64,000 nt of DNA from Odontocerum albicorne (taxonomy: Eukaryota > Arthropoda > Insecta > Trichoptera > Odontoceridae): contig OX463839.1 in assembly GCA_949825065.1 (NCBI GenBank), positions 26,893,734 through 26,957,733 on the forward strand, given 5' to 3'. The position numbers were made by a program, and so were the translations under genes. Below, piece by piece: positions 10,742-22,990 of this stretch. The notes beneath the pieces were generated by a model that saw only the letters and a list, made by a program, of their open reading frames with translations, had not been told where the DNA came from and did no database searches. Positions within the stretch are counted from its first letter, which is position 1. Every line of letters starts with the position of its first letter.

Positions 10742-13700
10742 GTAGAAATATTACATTTAGTCCTATGGGGCAGGCATACAAAACTTGAAGGATATTTTAA
10801 AAGCCACTCCACTAGTAAGTGAATGAAATGGAAGTTTTTACACACTAATTTGCTCTTATCGAAAATTGTATTATAAAATAATTTGGTCAACATCAAAACA
10901 TGCGATTGAAATTCGATAATGCGTCATTCAACTCCAAGATGTATATTTTTCCATCCATTGTTTGAAACAACAAATCTGATATTTTGATTTCCCATTCAGT
11001 TTTCATTTATCGAATGTGTACTTTTTAAAATTATTTCGTAATAATTTTTGACATAATTTTCCGTACTCATTGAAACAATTAACATTGTTTTTTCAATTAA
11101 ATAACACTCAAAATTCTAATTTAGTATTACTTTTAAACCTTTTTTTAATGGTAGATAAAAGACTACATTGTAAGAAAATGAAATTGAAATAAAATGTCAT
11201 CCGTAACTTGTCACTTATTACGCAGTCATACGCTTATTCCCAGTTCACAAACGCGCCATACACTTTCGTTAGAAAATTTCTTTAAAAGTATAATAATGAT
11301 AAAATAATCAAAACAAAACGAAGAACCTTCGCTACTACTCGTATGATTGTTGCTGAATCAAAATCATTTCGAGTTTTCTCCTCAAATGGTTTAGATCTTT
11401 TCTAAGTAATCTAGCACGCCTAATTCGACTCCCAGCGAGTCACTTCATTTTTGAATAACAATTTGTTGCCTTACATTGGTTTCATATACTGTGGAGCGTT
11501 ATAACGACTTCCGTGAAGAAGTTTGTAGGACGTTTGATTCGTGCTAGAACCCAAAAATGGGTTTAAGTCTCGTTACTCATGTGAGACCGAGACCTTTGAA
11601 CATATTTCTGATTTAATAGAAATAACATATTACATTGTATACAACGGAAGGATAAAATAAAGGAAAGGGAATACCCACATCTTGACAAACCAGAGACGAC
11701 TAGAGTCAATTTTACCGGTTTGATAGTTTTAATAATGACTAAGGTTTTATTTTTTTTAAATATACTTTTTCTGAATTGTTTTTTATCTATTGGGTGTTAA
11801 CATAAGTTGTGTCCGTTTTTTTTCAATTTAAAAATGAGCACCAAAAATAAAACAAAATGGTAAAGGTTATACGTCATTTGAAAGAAAATTTTCTGCTCTA
11901 CAAGATATTGTGTTTGCTTTTACGTTACATAAATTTTTTATTTGATTACAAGCCTTCAAAATGAAATGTCAAGTAGACGAAAGTGAGCTTTTTCGACATC
12001 GTAAAGCCAATCGATTAGTTTGAATAGATCATGTCCACAGACAAAGAATAACCAAAAATATGTAGGTGTCTTAGCTTTTAGGAACCAAACCTAGTCAGCC
12101 CTAGCAAAGACTGTTGAGCAATGTATCTGTAAACTTTCAAAGGCTGGTGTTTTACAGAAACTGGATACAAAATGTGCAAATTCGTTGAGATTGGAACTGC
12201 ATCATCATGAAGGCTAAAATGTGTTATTTGTTCGCATTTTTACGAAACGGAAGACTGTAATTCATTCCAAACTGATAGTAAAATTCTCATTACCAGAGAT
12301 AAAAACTAAAACAATACCCACATGGGTACATAGTACATGTTCTAACTAGTCAGGTATTGCTTATGAAAACAAACGATTATCTTTTTCAGAGTTAGTGACC
12401 GAGTTTGTCGTAGACAATACGCAATAATTAATATTTCTTATTTTAGCCTTGAGAAAATGTTATTATTACAGAATTACTCAAATTTCACAAAATATGCCGA
12501 TGTGCAATCGCAAGCTACGCATCCAACGAAAACGATTTCGAGATATTTTTATCAAGAAGTATACAGGGGCGGAATTACTGAAATAAAGTATTATAATTAT
12601 AGAAATAATGTATTACAGATGGTAAGTGGTTGATGATTAAGTCAATTCATCAAATCTTGTAATGTTAAATATCGTCAATATTTCCAATAAGTGAAGGAAA
12701 AAGAATTTGATTTCAATACAAAGTACAATACATATATTAAAAAAAAATCTTCGTGTGTGTGTATATAGATTTGATAAAAATAATTAGATGGTTAATAAAT
12801 ATGATGAATCCTCACAACGCTAGTGATCACTCGATTACTAAAAATTCTTTCGGCGACGGCATGGAATGGCTCCTATTTTGGACGGGTATTGTGGAACTAA
12901 AATAGGAACCTTCTCCTGTTTCCCTGCCCAATTTATATTTTATCCTTTAATTTTAAATAAGTAAATTAGATTTATAAATTGTTTTTGTTATACCAACTAT
13001 TATTAAAATAAAAATGAGTAAAAATGTGTTTGTTGTTTTACTAAATTGAATTAAGAACTTTTGGGCGTATTAAACAAAGACTGTTTGGGTGATACGAACA
13101 AGCTCACATGTTTTCTTATACAAACAAAATGCACATTTGTATACACAATTTCTACTTTCTGCAAATTACTGGAAAAAACATTCATAACATTTTCGAGATT
13201 TATTATTTTATCTTCTTTGGGACAAATGGTTACATTTTTGGATACTGTTTATTAATTGTTTAACATTAACAACGTTCTATATTATAACTTACAATAATTT
13301 CCAATGATTTTTAGACTTTATATTTTGTTCATGGAACAGTTATAAAATTATTAAGAGCTTTTGAATAACGTCTTACATATACTCGTAAATTTTAAACGAT
13401 AAATATTGCAGCAAAATACCATATATAAATAGCAGGAAAAAAAAATGTAGCAATATTTTAATAATGAAGCATTTTCTAAAGTGTTTGTTAATTTTGTCTT
13501 TCTTACTAGATATGTAATATTTCTTCTTCACAATAATACAATCATAATATGTGCATGAATTTCGATAAATAAGTCAGCGTAACGAAGCGTGAAAGAGGGG
13601 TCTAAATATGTAAAATGAACTCTAATGGACATCAGTTCTCGCTGCTTAGTTTCAATGAACCCTGTGAGATTTTTAAACAATGACCTTTTCTTCGTCGCGA

Positions 13701-14404
13701 TGAGTAATCACAAGCTTATTCATGAACTGGAAACAATGATAATGTTATGCATTTCTCAAAAAAATAACTTGTCAATTATTTATTAAAACAAAATTTCTTC
13801 AAATTCTTTCTTTGACTTTTGTAGGTACACCAAACGTTTGACATTTATGTTATATATGTGTGTGTGTGTGTGTGTGTTGTGTGTGTGTGTGTGTGTAAAA
13901 CCATAATGATTTTATAATAAAACGACAAAATCTATTAGTACTCAAGTGCACGATATACTATTGATCGCGTTTTACTACAAGAAAGCAACAAAATATTTAT
14001 GGAAAGGAAAGAGAAAGACTGTCTTTAAAAGATTTTAGGTAAATATGCAACATTTATTTGATACACCTTTGTATGTTTTGTTTTAATTCATATTTTCAAG
14101 TAACATTGAATAAAATGGTGCAGCGTTCTATTCAACAAAACGCTTTGAGAGGCTATTTATTTTATTAATTTAAAAATAAACTAGCTCATTGTACTATTTT
14201 AAGTGTAATATGAAAATTTAAAAAAGAACGTTGCCCGGTATATTTTTTTCATTATATTTATTTATTCAATAAATTAAGTTCCTCTGGATATTAGAGACAT
14301 TTCTATATAAAACAAATTGAAATTTCCAAGATAAAACATAAGACAAGAATGATTTAACAGTTAAATGTGATTTTTTTATTATTTTTTGAGCATGTTTAAA
14401 CATG
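10742..14404. other. No recognised gene; scars, hairpin, microsatellite
   Basis: AT-rich. TACTCGTA at 11336 and 13380. A small hairpin at 12868-12910 has arms GGCTCCTATTTT and AAAATAGGAACC, one mismatch. The phrase TTGACAAACCAG-GAC near 11685 recurs near 18474 and may be a decayed dispersed repeat. Confidence 0.4.
13855..13897. repeat. (GT)n microsatellite
   Basis: About 20 GT units interrupted once by TGTTGTG. Confidence 0.97.
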
Positions 14405-14465
14405 GTACATTTGGCGGGCTTATTGCTTTATAGTAATTTCTTCCAACCAACCAGCTCATCTTGGA
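14405..14465 (-). mobile_element. SINE-A 3' end fragment, minus orientation
   Basis: GGCGGGCTTATTGCTTTATA and ATTTCTTCCAACCAACCAG match the 3' body of SINE-A (compare 39905-39975). No head is present. Confidence 0.7.
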
Positions 14466-14799
14466 AACATTAAACCGTTTTTAATCCATGAGATTTTACA
14501 AAAAAATAATCGCTTAAATTTAAGTGAAAAAAAACAAAACAAATTGACTAAAGAAAGGAGAGATTCTGAGATTTTTTTCAATTCTCTCTTAAACGTAAAT
14601 AAGGATAGTGCACATCTGATAACATTTAGCAAAAACGTTGCACAGCCACGCTGAGTGAACTGCAAATGAAGATGTGTAAAATATGGTGTGATATGCTTGT
14701 ATGAAAGATGTCTTTCATCCTCTCATCGAAGAGAACGGTCATATTTTGAAAAAAAAAAACAGAAATGATCTAGATTGGCTGGTAGTCCAACGGTAGTTT

Positions 14800-15137
14800 T
14801 TGGCAACAGCAAAACATATTCACATTCCCACAAATTTAGAATAAACTACAATCAGAAGAAAAGTCATTTGAGCCAAAATAATCGGCAGAATCATTTTTAG
14901 AAAGTCCACACTTATATCGTCTATTCCGGTTGATTCAGTTTTTATAGTTATCAAAATCGATTCTCGGACAGCAGAGAAAAAAAAGGGAGTGACATTTGAT
15001 CGGGGTATAATTTTAATATTACCAGGGATCGGTGCTGTAGGTGTTGTGAAATGGGAATTCAATACGTTTAATTCATATATGATATAACATTGGGTAAATT
15101 CTACGAAGACTCTATCTATGACCGTAGTATTTTTCAT
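14800..15137 (-). mobile_element. Reverse transcriptase relic (start of RT domain)
   Basis: A 105-codon minus-strand frame contains TESTGIDDISVDFLKMILPI, matching the non-LTR RT entry motif S-x-A-x-GxDGIS-x-x-x-LKxxLP, followed by LAQMTFLL where families have LxxLTHIFN. The upstream part (FFSAVRESILITI) fits the preceding V...I segment. No further RT blocks follow. A truncated, unassigned LINE. Confidence 0.65.
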
Positions 15138-15465
15138 AGATTTGTAGAGGGAACTTGACTTAGAGAAGATTGAAAATTTTTAATATCTTGGTTACATTTA
15201 TTACTCAAGACACGGTATAAAAGTATCTCAAAGTGACGATCGCAAGAATGTCTTTTAAAATGAGAGTTTTCTTTATATCATGAAGCCAAGAACTTTATTA
15301 TTTCACAAATAATCCCTGGAGTAGGAGAGCGTTTTATTTTCCCAACTTTATGGTATAAGGTGCAAATGAGTCCAACAGTCTCCTCAAAAAGTTGCTGAAA
15401 ACTTCAACCGTTCACCGACACAATCTCATAAATTTGATTACAATCAATGTTGCGGCAATGAAAAT

Positions 15466-15592
15466 TCTATATAATGAACTTAAATTAAAGTGACAGACCT
15501 GTTTCGCTTTTCAAAAGTATTGTCAAACTGTTTTACAATGCCTTTGTAAAGCAAAACAGATCTGTCACTTTAATTTAAGTTTATTATATAGA
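15466..15592. mobile_element. Fold-back element, near-perfect 127-nt hairpin
   Basis: Two 58-nt arms (15466-15523 and 15535-15592) separated by 11 nt. Outer parts TCTATATAATGAACTTAAAT and ATTTAAGTTTATTATATAGA pair with one mismatch; shared core AAAGTGACAGA...TCTGTCACTTT. Looks like a fold-back MITE or a collapsed inverted duplication. No clear target duplication seen. Confidence 0.85.
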
Positions 15593-16829
15593 TTTTTTTC
15601 ACATTGAAGTGTTAAATCATTCTGTTTTTCAAAAATATCAAATCAATTAGTAAAATAAGGATTTTTAAATCTACAAGTTTTTATGAATTATGAATGTTTT
15701 TTCAAATATCAATTAAATTTACTATAATCAGTGCATTAATATTTATATAATTGTGGACTCAATACGGATATAAATATGAATGAAACAGTTCCTGTGCTTC
15801 TAAGTTCACACCTGTGCGAATAAGATTGTTTTTAGTTTCTAAAAGTGAAACAGAAAACAATAGACTCAAATGAAGACTTTTGCGGTGATGTTTGTATACG
15901 TACATTTTTACACTCAGTCAATGCCTTATTGTTCTTGTCAATATACATTTATATAAATATCTCGTGATTTGCTGCAGATGCACATAAAATATCGCTAATC
16001 TTGCAAAATACACATTGAATCGTAAAATATACACAAAGCATATAAATCTGAACACTTGGTTACTGTGGTCGGTTTTAACATTCGTTGATAATATCTTATC
16101 ATAAATAATTTACGCAAATATTACATATTCCATTTGTTGTTTATATATTATTGTGCTAAAACCTAGTATATCTAATTAATATTTTAATTTACCCACAAAC
16201 ATATAACGGGTTGATGCAATCTGGATAACTTTTCCTGTAAAGTTAACATTTAGAAACCTTATTAATAAAGGTATCATTAATTTACAAAATAAACGTAATT
16301 TAGTAGGCATTTATTATAAAGTTTGGATCACATTAAACTAAATAAATTCATATTATGCAATCAACTACAGAGCGTAATAAGTTTTTATATTTGAACCGTT
16401 CAACTTTAACTTGACAAAAATTTATAATCAATATAAATTTAACTACTTACTTTAAATATAATCGTAATTTTATTAGGTATATGTTTTCTATCTCTACTGT
16501 ATTTAAAATTCAACTGTCTTAAGATTGGGATGGTCAGAACGCAAGACGAGGAATAGGAAAATGGGGAATACACAAAATATCGAGAACTCTCTGCATATGT
16601 TAATATGGCCAAACCACATCCCATCTCCCTAACTGTTCAGCGTGCATATGGGTCATTATCTGAAAATTTGTACATTTGAAAAAAAAATTTTTTTTTTTGT
16701 GCCCCGATTTCGTTCAGGATTTTAATTTAATATTGTCATTATTTTAAGGACACGATTTCAGTGGCAGCAGCGAATATTTGCTATTATCTTGCAAGTTATT
16801 TAAAAAAATGTTGCATAAACTCCTAATTT
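15593..16829. other. No recognised feature
   Basis: AT-rich, including an A9T12 run near 16679-16700. Confidence 0.4.
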
Positions 16830-18310
16830 ATGTCACCTACGTTACCATAGAAAAAAATTAGATATCTATAGTATAATTTAAAAAAATTCTATTTGTTCTT
16901 ACATTTCCTTTTAAAAGATTTAATTGCAGATTTAATTACAATTAATAGATAAAATAAACTAAAATTTATCGATAAAATTTGGAATATTTGTCAACTGTGT
17001 TACCAAGATTGTGTTTTTGAAATTTTATATTTAAAATAATTCAAAGAAATGTAAAGTTTTAAAAACGACTCAAACGAAAAACATAAGTAGATATGTTTCT
17101 ATTTTGAATATTGCGTTTAAAACCACAATTAGAAAATCAATTATTTAGAAAAAAAATTATAATTGAAAATAATACTTGGGACAAAAAAGTAATGCAGTGG
17201 AGAAAGAAGTAACGCAATTGACATAAGTTTGTAAAACAGTTCATTTATTGATTGATTTATCAAAAGTTACATAAGTCCATTCATTATCTGAAAAATTTAA
17301 GTAAAGTATATAACATAAAAATAAAATAACATCAGTTCATTTGTTATTATAAAACATAAAAATATAAAAAAACATTAAAAAAAGTAACATAAGAATATAA
17401 AAAAAATTATAACAAAAATAAGTCCTTTTCTACAAGAAAATTAATCTTTCCTGCATATGGTTTTAAGCTTCCTCCAGCACATCAATATAATTTGGAAACT
17501 CGTAATAAATTCGACTTCCTTTTAAAGTTATCACAGGATTAACAAGTGTTGTTATTATATCATGCGAGTGGATATCAACTACATCATTCTTATCAATTTT
17601 AAATTTGGTTTTTTCTGGATTAACTGATACTAAAAATATCACTTTAATTTCATTTTCATCATCAATTTCTGTCTGAGCAATGGCCACGTATCTGAAATTG
17701 ATCCTTTTTCGTTTATTCTCGTTGTCCTTCAACCGTTGCCGATACCGCCTTTGCTTCTCCGCTGGTGTTAGTGGCATATTGATATTAACCTAAATCCAAA
17801 TTAAAAACTATGAAAACTATTCATTGTAACTCATTTCGATAACATAAAGTCAACTATGTTACTTTTTTGTCAGTTTCGTTACCAAATATGAGTAACGTAG
17901 CTGACCGGTAACGTAGCTGACCGGTAACGCAGTTGACATTTATTGCATAAATGAGCTGCCAACAATTAATGTACACTATTTCGAAAATTCTTTCTATATT
18001 ATATTCAAGGTTAACACAATATTAATATATTATGTTAACTAAACTATAAGTTTTAGCGAAATATTATAAAAAAAATTTGGTAACACAGTGGACAAATAAT
18101 AAAAATACATACCTCCGCTGTAACAACACACTGAATACTGCAGAACACTGATACTTTTTCAACCGACTCAGGGGAACTAAACAAAACTAAGCGACATGTC
18201 TGAACACGTTCATCTTCGTTCATCGAAAAACAAACGGTTTTTGTCCTTACTTTGCCGGTAACTTAGTTGAAGTAACGCAGTGGAAAAATAATAGGGACAC
18301 AACTTCTTTC
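16830..18310. mobile_element. Candidate unknown element: 104-aa ORF plus array of GGTAACGCAGTTGACA motifs
   Basis: Variants of GGTAACGYAGTTGACA occur at about 16834, 16990 and 17850 (minus) and 17188, 17209, 17892, 17908, 17925, 18081, 18264 and 18278 (plus). A partial GTTACC copy lies near 17874. The tightest cluster (17846-17940) sits just upstream of the start of the minus-strand ORF at 17777, where a promoter or operator would be. Others flank the ORF on the far side. This arrangement fits either transposase subterminal binding sites or a small autoregulated unit. No terminal inverted repeat or target duplication was found, so limits are approximate. Confidence 0.45.
17463..17777 (-). CDS. 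104-aa protein with basic N-terminus, unknown
   Basis: Starts MPLTPAEKQRRYRQRLKD. This basic start resembles the PAEKQRRYRxxLK opening of many uncharacterised transposon-associated proteins in insects and cnidarians (from general memory, no search). Residues 1-27 are strongly basic and could bind DNA. The rest (about 28-104) is acidic/aliphatic with IDDENEIKVIFLVSV and ends YIDVLEEA with a clean stop. No catalytic triad is seen. It is much shorter than a transposase. The frame is intact in very AT-rich surroundings, and recognition-like motifs cluster within 170 bp upstream, so it may be expressed. A DNA-binding accessory or regulator is an inference only. Confidence 0.5.
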   Translation of the reverse strand: MPLTPAEKQRRYRQRLKDNENKRKRINFRYVAIAQTEIDDENEIKVIFLVSVNPEKTKFKIDKNDVVDIHSHDIITTLVNPVITLKGSRIYYEFPNYIDVLEEA

Positions 18311-19424
18311 ACAGTAAAATCATTGAAAAACACATTTTTTAAGTAATATGATTTAAGTTTAACAATAAAAAAAGATGAATTAAGAGAATTGCAATTATAA
18401 ATTATTTTTAAATTTAATGTTAAATACTTTAGTTGAACGCTACTTTTTGATTTTGCTTACCAGGACAGGTCGTTTTTGACAAACCAGCGACAAACTGTAT
18501 CAATTTTCGCGGTTTATTATTAACTTATTTTTTCAAAATCATGTTTATTTTTAAGGAAAATATACAAATATTTGAATCTTCTTTTAATATAATTCTAAAA
18601 AATTTAAATGGAAGTAAGATTCAAGTCATAACCTATGGGACACCAATGAACAAGATTCCAGATAATGACCCATATACTCGATTTGCAGCACTAACAAGGT
18701 CGCAATTGTCGTCACTAAACTTTTAGGCTAAAAATACTGATTTAGCTTAAAATCACACAAAATAAAACTCCCATTTTCTAACAAGACAAAAAAATAACAA
18801 TTCCTTCATATTTGTACAAATTTTAAAAAATCGTAAATATTTATAACGAAAGAATAACATACTTTTATCATTTTGTGGAGATGACAAATGGAAACCAAAT
18901 TCTTTCTTTTGTATTTGTAGCCCAAATGTTTTAGCGCCTCCTACTAATGCACCGAATCGGTATATCACACTATTATATTCTAAAAATGTGACGTACGAAT
19001 AATATACAAAAAATTATTGTACATTACATTCACAAGGTTTGACATGCAATCTTTTACACAGTTTCATCCGCACGCCATTTATATTTAAAGTTTGTTGCAC
19101 GAATGGAATCGCTAACCAAGAAAGTTTTGCACAAACGCGATTGGAAGTTGGGAAAATCTCCGATAAATCTATATAAAATTCTAATACAGCTTATGTGACA
19201 TTGAAGATGTTTTTAAGGCCATGTGAACAAATACGAAAATACTGTTAAATATATTAAAAACCTTAATTGTTTTCGCTTTTTCGCATAAATACTCTGTTAT
19301 TTTAAAAACAGAAAATAAGTCTACTTCATATTTTAAATCAAGCAGTTTTCTATTGTTTATGTAAAGTTCTTCCTTTTCACACGCAAGTATGTACGAGTAT
19401 TTCATTACACTTTCACGATGTACA
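18311..19424. other. No recognised gene; one scar
   Basis: AT-rich. TACGAGTA at 19392. Short incidental ORFs only. Confidence 0.4.
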
Positions 19425-19610
19425 GTTTAACCTTAGGGGCGTATTATCACATAGTAATTTCTTCGAACCTACCGGAAAGATTTTTCAAGGACTTATGTGA
19501 AAACTAGACTGGAATTCTTTTTGGATTCAGTCGTGGATCGGATGGGTCAGAAGTCAGAAGTCAAGTGCTCGACCAACTAAGGCACAGGGATCGCCAATTC
19601 GTCGCTTCCT
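19425..19610 (-). mobile_element. SINE-A, strongly decayed, minus orientation
   Basis: GGCGTATTATCACATAGTAA and TTTCTTCGAACCTACCGG match the SINE-A 3' body. CTCGACCAACTAAGGCACAG near 19567 corresponds to the head A-box region in reverse complement. The middle has lost the B box. Confidence 0.5.
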
Positions 19611-20946
19611 AATCAAGAAAAAGATTACAACGCTTTAAATTGATTATTAACACTTTATATAAACACCCCATCATTGCAGTAGAGCATCTTTATTGAAAGT
19701 AGGTTTTGTATCACTTGGATCTTCCAGTTATTCACATGACTGAAATGTATTCATAATCATTAGGTTTATCAAACTTGCTAAGGAGAGAAAAATAGCCATG
19801 AACAACGTTATTTGAATTGTGGTCTTGTTGAAATATCGTGGTTGTCAATTGGTTATATCTTGACAAGTTGATAAAACTAAAATTAAAAACTTAGTTTCAA
19901 AAATCAATTAAACGCTTGTTTTCTTTGTATTTACCAATGTGTCATTATAATTTAATTTAAGTAAAAGTCCTTACCTCAACCTGTTTCCCATTCAAATATC
20001 AACTTGACTCCGCTTACATAATCATTTACCTTACTAGCAACTAACTCCTCTCTCTCTACTAGTAACCCCTAATTAATATATTTTAAACATGAAATATGAT
20101 TCTCCATTTGACAAAGATGGTAGAAGACTTTGAAACCGATAGTGAACAAAATTAATAAAACAGAAGGAAGGGGGGGGAATAGTAATAATTTTTTTTAACA
20201 AAATAATTAAGATGATACCAGAAAATTAACAAAATATATCTTTTAATATTCAAGACATAAGAAAAAATCAAATTAAGAAAGAAAACACGGATACACATTA
20301 TGGAGAAGGAAATCTGTGCACTGAAACTAGCACCGGAAATTATCAACGAAAAGGTGTCATGGCTCGCAAACCCAACCCTCGTGCGTCGAACTACTGAATT
20401 TATATAACAATAAACACCTAAAGAAGTATAGCGAAAATATGTATATTATCATAACAATATTTATGAAAAATAATATATATTTATGTCGACATGGCTCATC
20501 ACAATATGCAACTCAATTTGTTAGAGTTCATTTGTTGTATACATGTGTTTTGCATCTGGACGCAATCTGCGAGCATGTTGGGTTCTGCGTGCGTTATAGA
20601 TCGAGCTCCAAATTCATAGAAATGTTTCGAAGTTAAAAGAGCACAGAAAATCTTGAGACAGCTATATTTGTATAGGGATTTCTAGGAATTTTACCTATGT
20701 TTGGAGCGCTGCACGAAATATCCAAATGATCCCGAAAGCTTCCGAATGACAGTTTGCTGGGATAGTAATACATCAATTTAAAGTTTTTTTTTAAATATGA
20801 CCACCGCAGAGAAGGGATGATTTGTTCGTAACGTTTAAACTGGGGCGTCTTTTTAGTACATATGTCTTTGCGAGTATATGTCTCCAAATTAACAAACGTT
20901 TTTGCTTAATTAGGTAGCGACTTTCTTTCTTTACTTTAAGTATAAC
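19611..20946. other. No recognised feature
   Basis: AT-rich with incidental ORFs. TGCGAGTA (one mismatch to the scar) near 20869. The 300 bp before the hAT exon contain no transposase upstream part. Confidence 0.4.
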
Positions 20947-21744
20947 ATGAGTTGTGTTTTATTACATTTTTTCTTGCTTTTGCGCTATCTTACAGATGAA
21001 ACATTTCTTTATTGGTTGAGTTTTTTCCAAAAAATTATGCCACACTGTGATATTTTATTTAAACAATTGCAATTTAGGAATTTAGATCCCGTTATAATTC
21101 GTAACAATATCAGTGAGTTTGAAAAATGTGTTCAAAATGTGCGTAACTCTACGGATAATTTTTTTGAACCACCGACTAAACGAATAAAAACCTCAAAGTC
21201 AGTTATTTGTAAAGAAGTCTGCGATACAATTTTGTGTGAAATGAAACAACGTTTTGCATTCAGCGATCACTTAACTGCAGCAAAATTACTCTATTGCGAA
21301 AAATTTACTGAGTATAGGTCAAAATTTCCCGAACGTGATTTTGTTTTGACGGTAAAAACATACGATTTTTTAAATAAAGTTCAATTAAAAGGTGAACTCA
21401 GTGCAATTTATGCTCGCGATGATTTTGCCAATGCTGATGGCGCTTTGTCTATTTTACAACTTTTTTATAATACTGGTTTACTAGAAGATTTTTCTCAGAC
21501 TGTAAAGTTAATTAAACTCGTATGCACTATTCCAAGGACTTCTGTTGAGAGTGAAAGGTGTTTCTCTACGTTAAAAAGGATAAAATCATTTTTGAGAAAT
21601 ACAATGAGCCAGGACAGACTGAATGCTTTATTAATATTAAGCATCGAAAAAGAGCTAATTCAGTCTATACCTGATTTCAACAAAAGGGTCATTGAGGTCT
21701 TCGCTAAACAAAAAGAGCGGAGAATAGAATTTCTGTATAAATAG
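20947..21744 (+). CDS. hAT transposase C-terminal exon (dimerisation domain)
   Basis: An intact frame of 265 codons to a TAG stop, but the coding part probably starts at 20996, after a good 3' splice site (TTTTGCGCTATCTTACAG). Residues 16-40 (TDETFLYWLSFFQKIMPHCD) and 195-234 (IPRTSVESERCF, STLKRIKSFLRNTMS, DRLNALLILSIE) are the C-terminal hAT dimerisation region in the ZMYM1-like or 52-kDa-repressor-like group. The N-terminal zinc finger and RNase-H core are not found upstream in the window. A right terminal repeat lies 88 bp downstream. Likely the last exon of a hAT transposon cut off at its 5' side; a domesticated gene is less likely because the TE end is next to it. Confidence 0.8.
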   Translation: MSCVLLHFFLLLRYLTDETFLYWLSFFQKIMPHCDILFKQLQFRNLDPVIIRNNISEFEKCVQNVRNSTDNFFEPPTKRIKTSKSVICKEVCDTILCEMKQRFAFSDHLTAAKLLYCEKFTEYRSKFPERDFVLTVKTYDFLNKVQLKGELSAIYARDDFANADGALSILQLFYNTGLLEDFSQTVKLIKLVCTIPRTSVESERCFSTLKRIKSFLRNTMSQDRLNALLILSIEKELIQSIPDFNKRVIEVFAKQKERRIEFLYK

Positions 21745-21793
21745 GTATGTAATTTTTTTTTCTTTATATTATTTGGTATTTGGATACCTACTC

Positions 21794-21832
21794 TGGTGAA
21801 CCCCCAATTATTTGGTTCACCGGCCGCCACTG
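21794..21832. mobile_element. hAT-type right terminus
   Basis: TGGTGAACCCCCAATTATTT followed by GGTTCACCGGCCGCCACTG. The outermost inverted form is CAGTGGCGGCC, a common hAT end. AACCCTAC after it could be the 8-bp target duplication. No matching left end is visible. Confidence 0.6.
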
Positions 21833-21984
21833 AACCCTACCCAGTGAAATGCAGGTAGAACGTTGAATGCAATATTTTTTATTCAACTGTATTTAGTTCT
21901 AGTTTAGTCACTTAGTAACCAACTCGTAACAACTTTTAAAATTAATAAAATCAACTAAATATATAAAAACCTAACAAATGAAAA

Positions 21985-22110
21985 ACGTCTGGCAACGGCA
22001 AAATATATATTCCTCGGAAATAGCATGAACAAAACGGAACACGGTGAAAACAGAATAGGTGTTGACACAATGCGATATGTAGAAAACAACTATTGTCGAT
22101 TTTATACACA
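21985..22110 (+). mobile_element. Small LINE C-terminal scrap
   Basis: AAATATATATTCCTCGGAAAT reads KYIFLGN, with SMNKTEHGENRI following, like the YLGS...I segment of LINE-A/B. Short and weak. Confidence 0.35.
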
Positions 22111-22894
22111 AGGGAAAGTCAGCACAGTTTAGTCTTCTATAGAGAATTTGAGTTTCTTATCCAAGAATAATTGACCAGAACGCTTAGAAATTAAGTTTAT
22201 CTCTTCTGGTTAAACGGTTACCGTATAACGTGCATTATGAAATTTAAAAGGTAACTCGAGCTTTAAATATTCAATTAATAATTTCTGTATTCAAAAAGAA
22301 CAAAGTCGATAGTCTATTTATTATCAAGTATTATATTTTTTCTACAAATGAGTAACGCGATACCTAGCATCTAGTGATGGCCTAGTTTCGGTAATATTAA
22401 CTATAGAAAAATCTTTTTTTATATCATGTTTTTAAATATACGAGTATTTCTTTAAAAATATATTTATATCAAATATATCGCTAATCAGAAGCAAGAAGAA
22501 CCTAGTAAAAGAGTACTCTGGTGGGAATATTGTGATTAAACATCTATCTATCTTCTCCTTGAGTTTTCTCTTAGTCTTGTTCAGGAATGGTCGATTTGCT
22601 ACCTTAAACTTAATTGTAAAAACCAGTGCACACTATGCCAGTTGTAGTGATGAAGGCATGTTTTGGAAGTTTTTGTCTCATCTTCACTACCCTCAATCAA
22701 AAGTCCTTTTTGGAACTACCTAGATATTTTTGTAGTCTTGTGACTCGTTTTGATACATTCTCAATTGAAATTATTTCGTTAAATTATATTTCATTCCCGT
22801 GTATACAGTCTAGCCTAGCAGGCTTAACGATACTATATATATATATAGCAATTTCATTCACACAACCAAGTAATTAAAATCTTATTTAAAAAAT
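22111..22894. other. No recognised gene; one scar
   Basis: TACGAGTA at 22439. Two overlapping small ORFs at 22532-22877 lack similarity. Confidence 0.35.
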
Positions 22895-22990
22895 TAAACT
22901 GGAACGCATATTTAGGGATCCATTGGTAATCGAACCCCAAGTTTAAAATCAAGAGATGTAGCGACTAAGCCACGGAGGTCGTCAAGATTA
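22895..22990 (-). mobile_element. SINE head, minus orientation
   Basis: On the minus strand: GACGACCTCCGTGGCTTAGTCG (A box TGGCTTAGTCG) then GGGGTTCGATTACC (B box GGTTCGATTAC). This is the tRNA-like 5' head shared by SINE-A and SINE-B, without enough body to choose. Confidence 0.75.

Noticed and set aside
22900..22985. tRNA-like heads as tRNA genes (here and at 34170, 39475)
   Set aside because: A and B boxes are present, but no cloverleaf closes and each continues into a SINE body.
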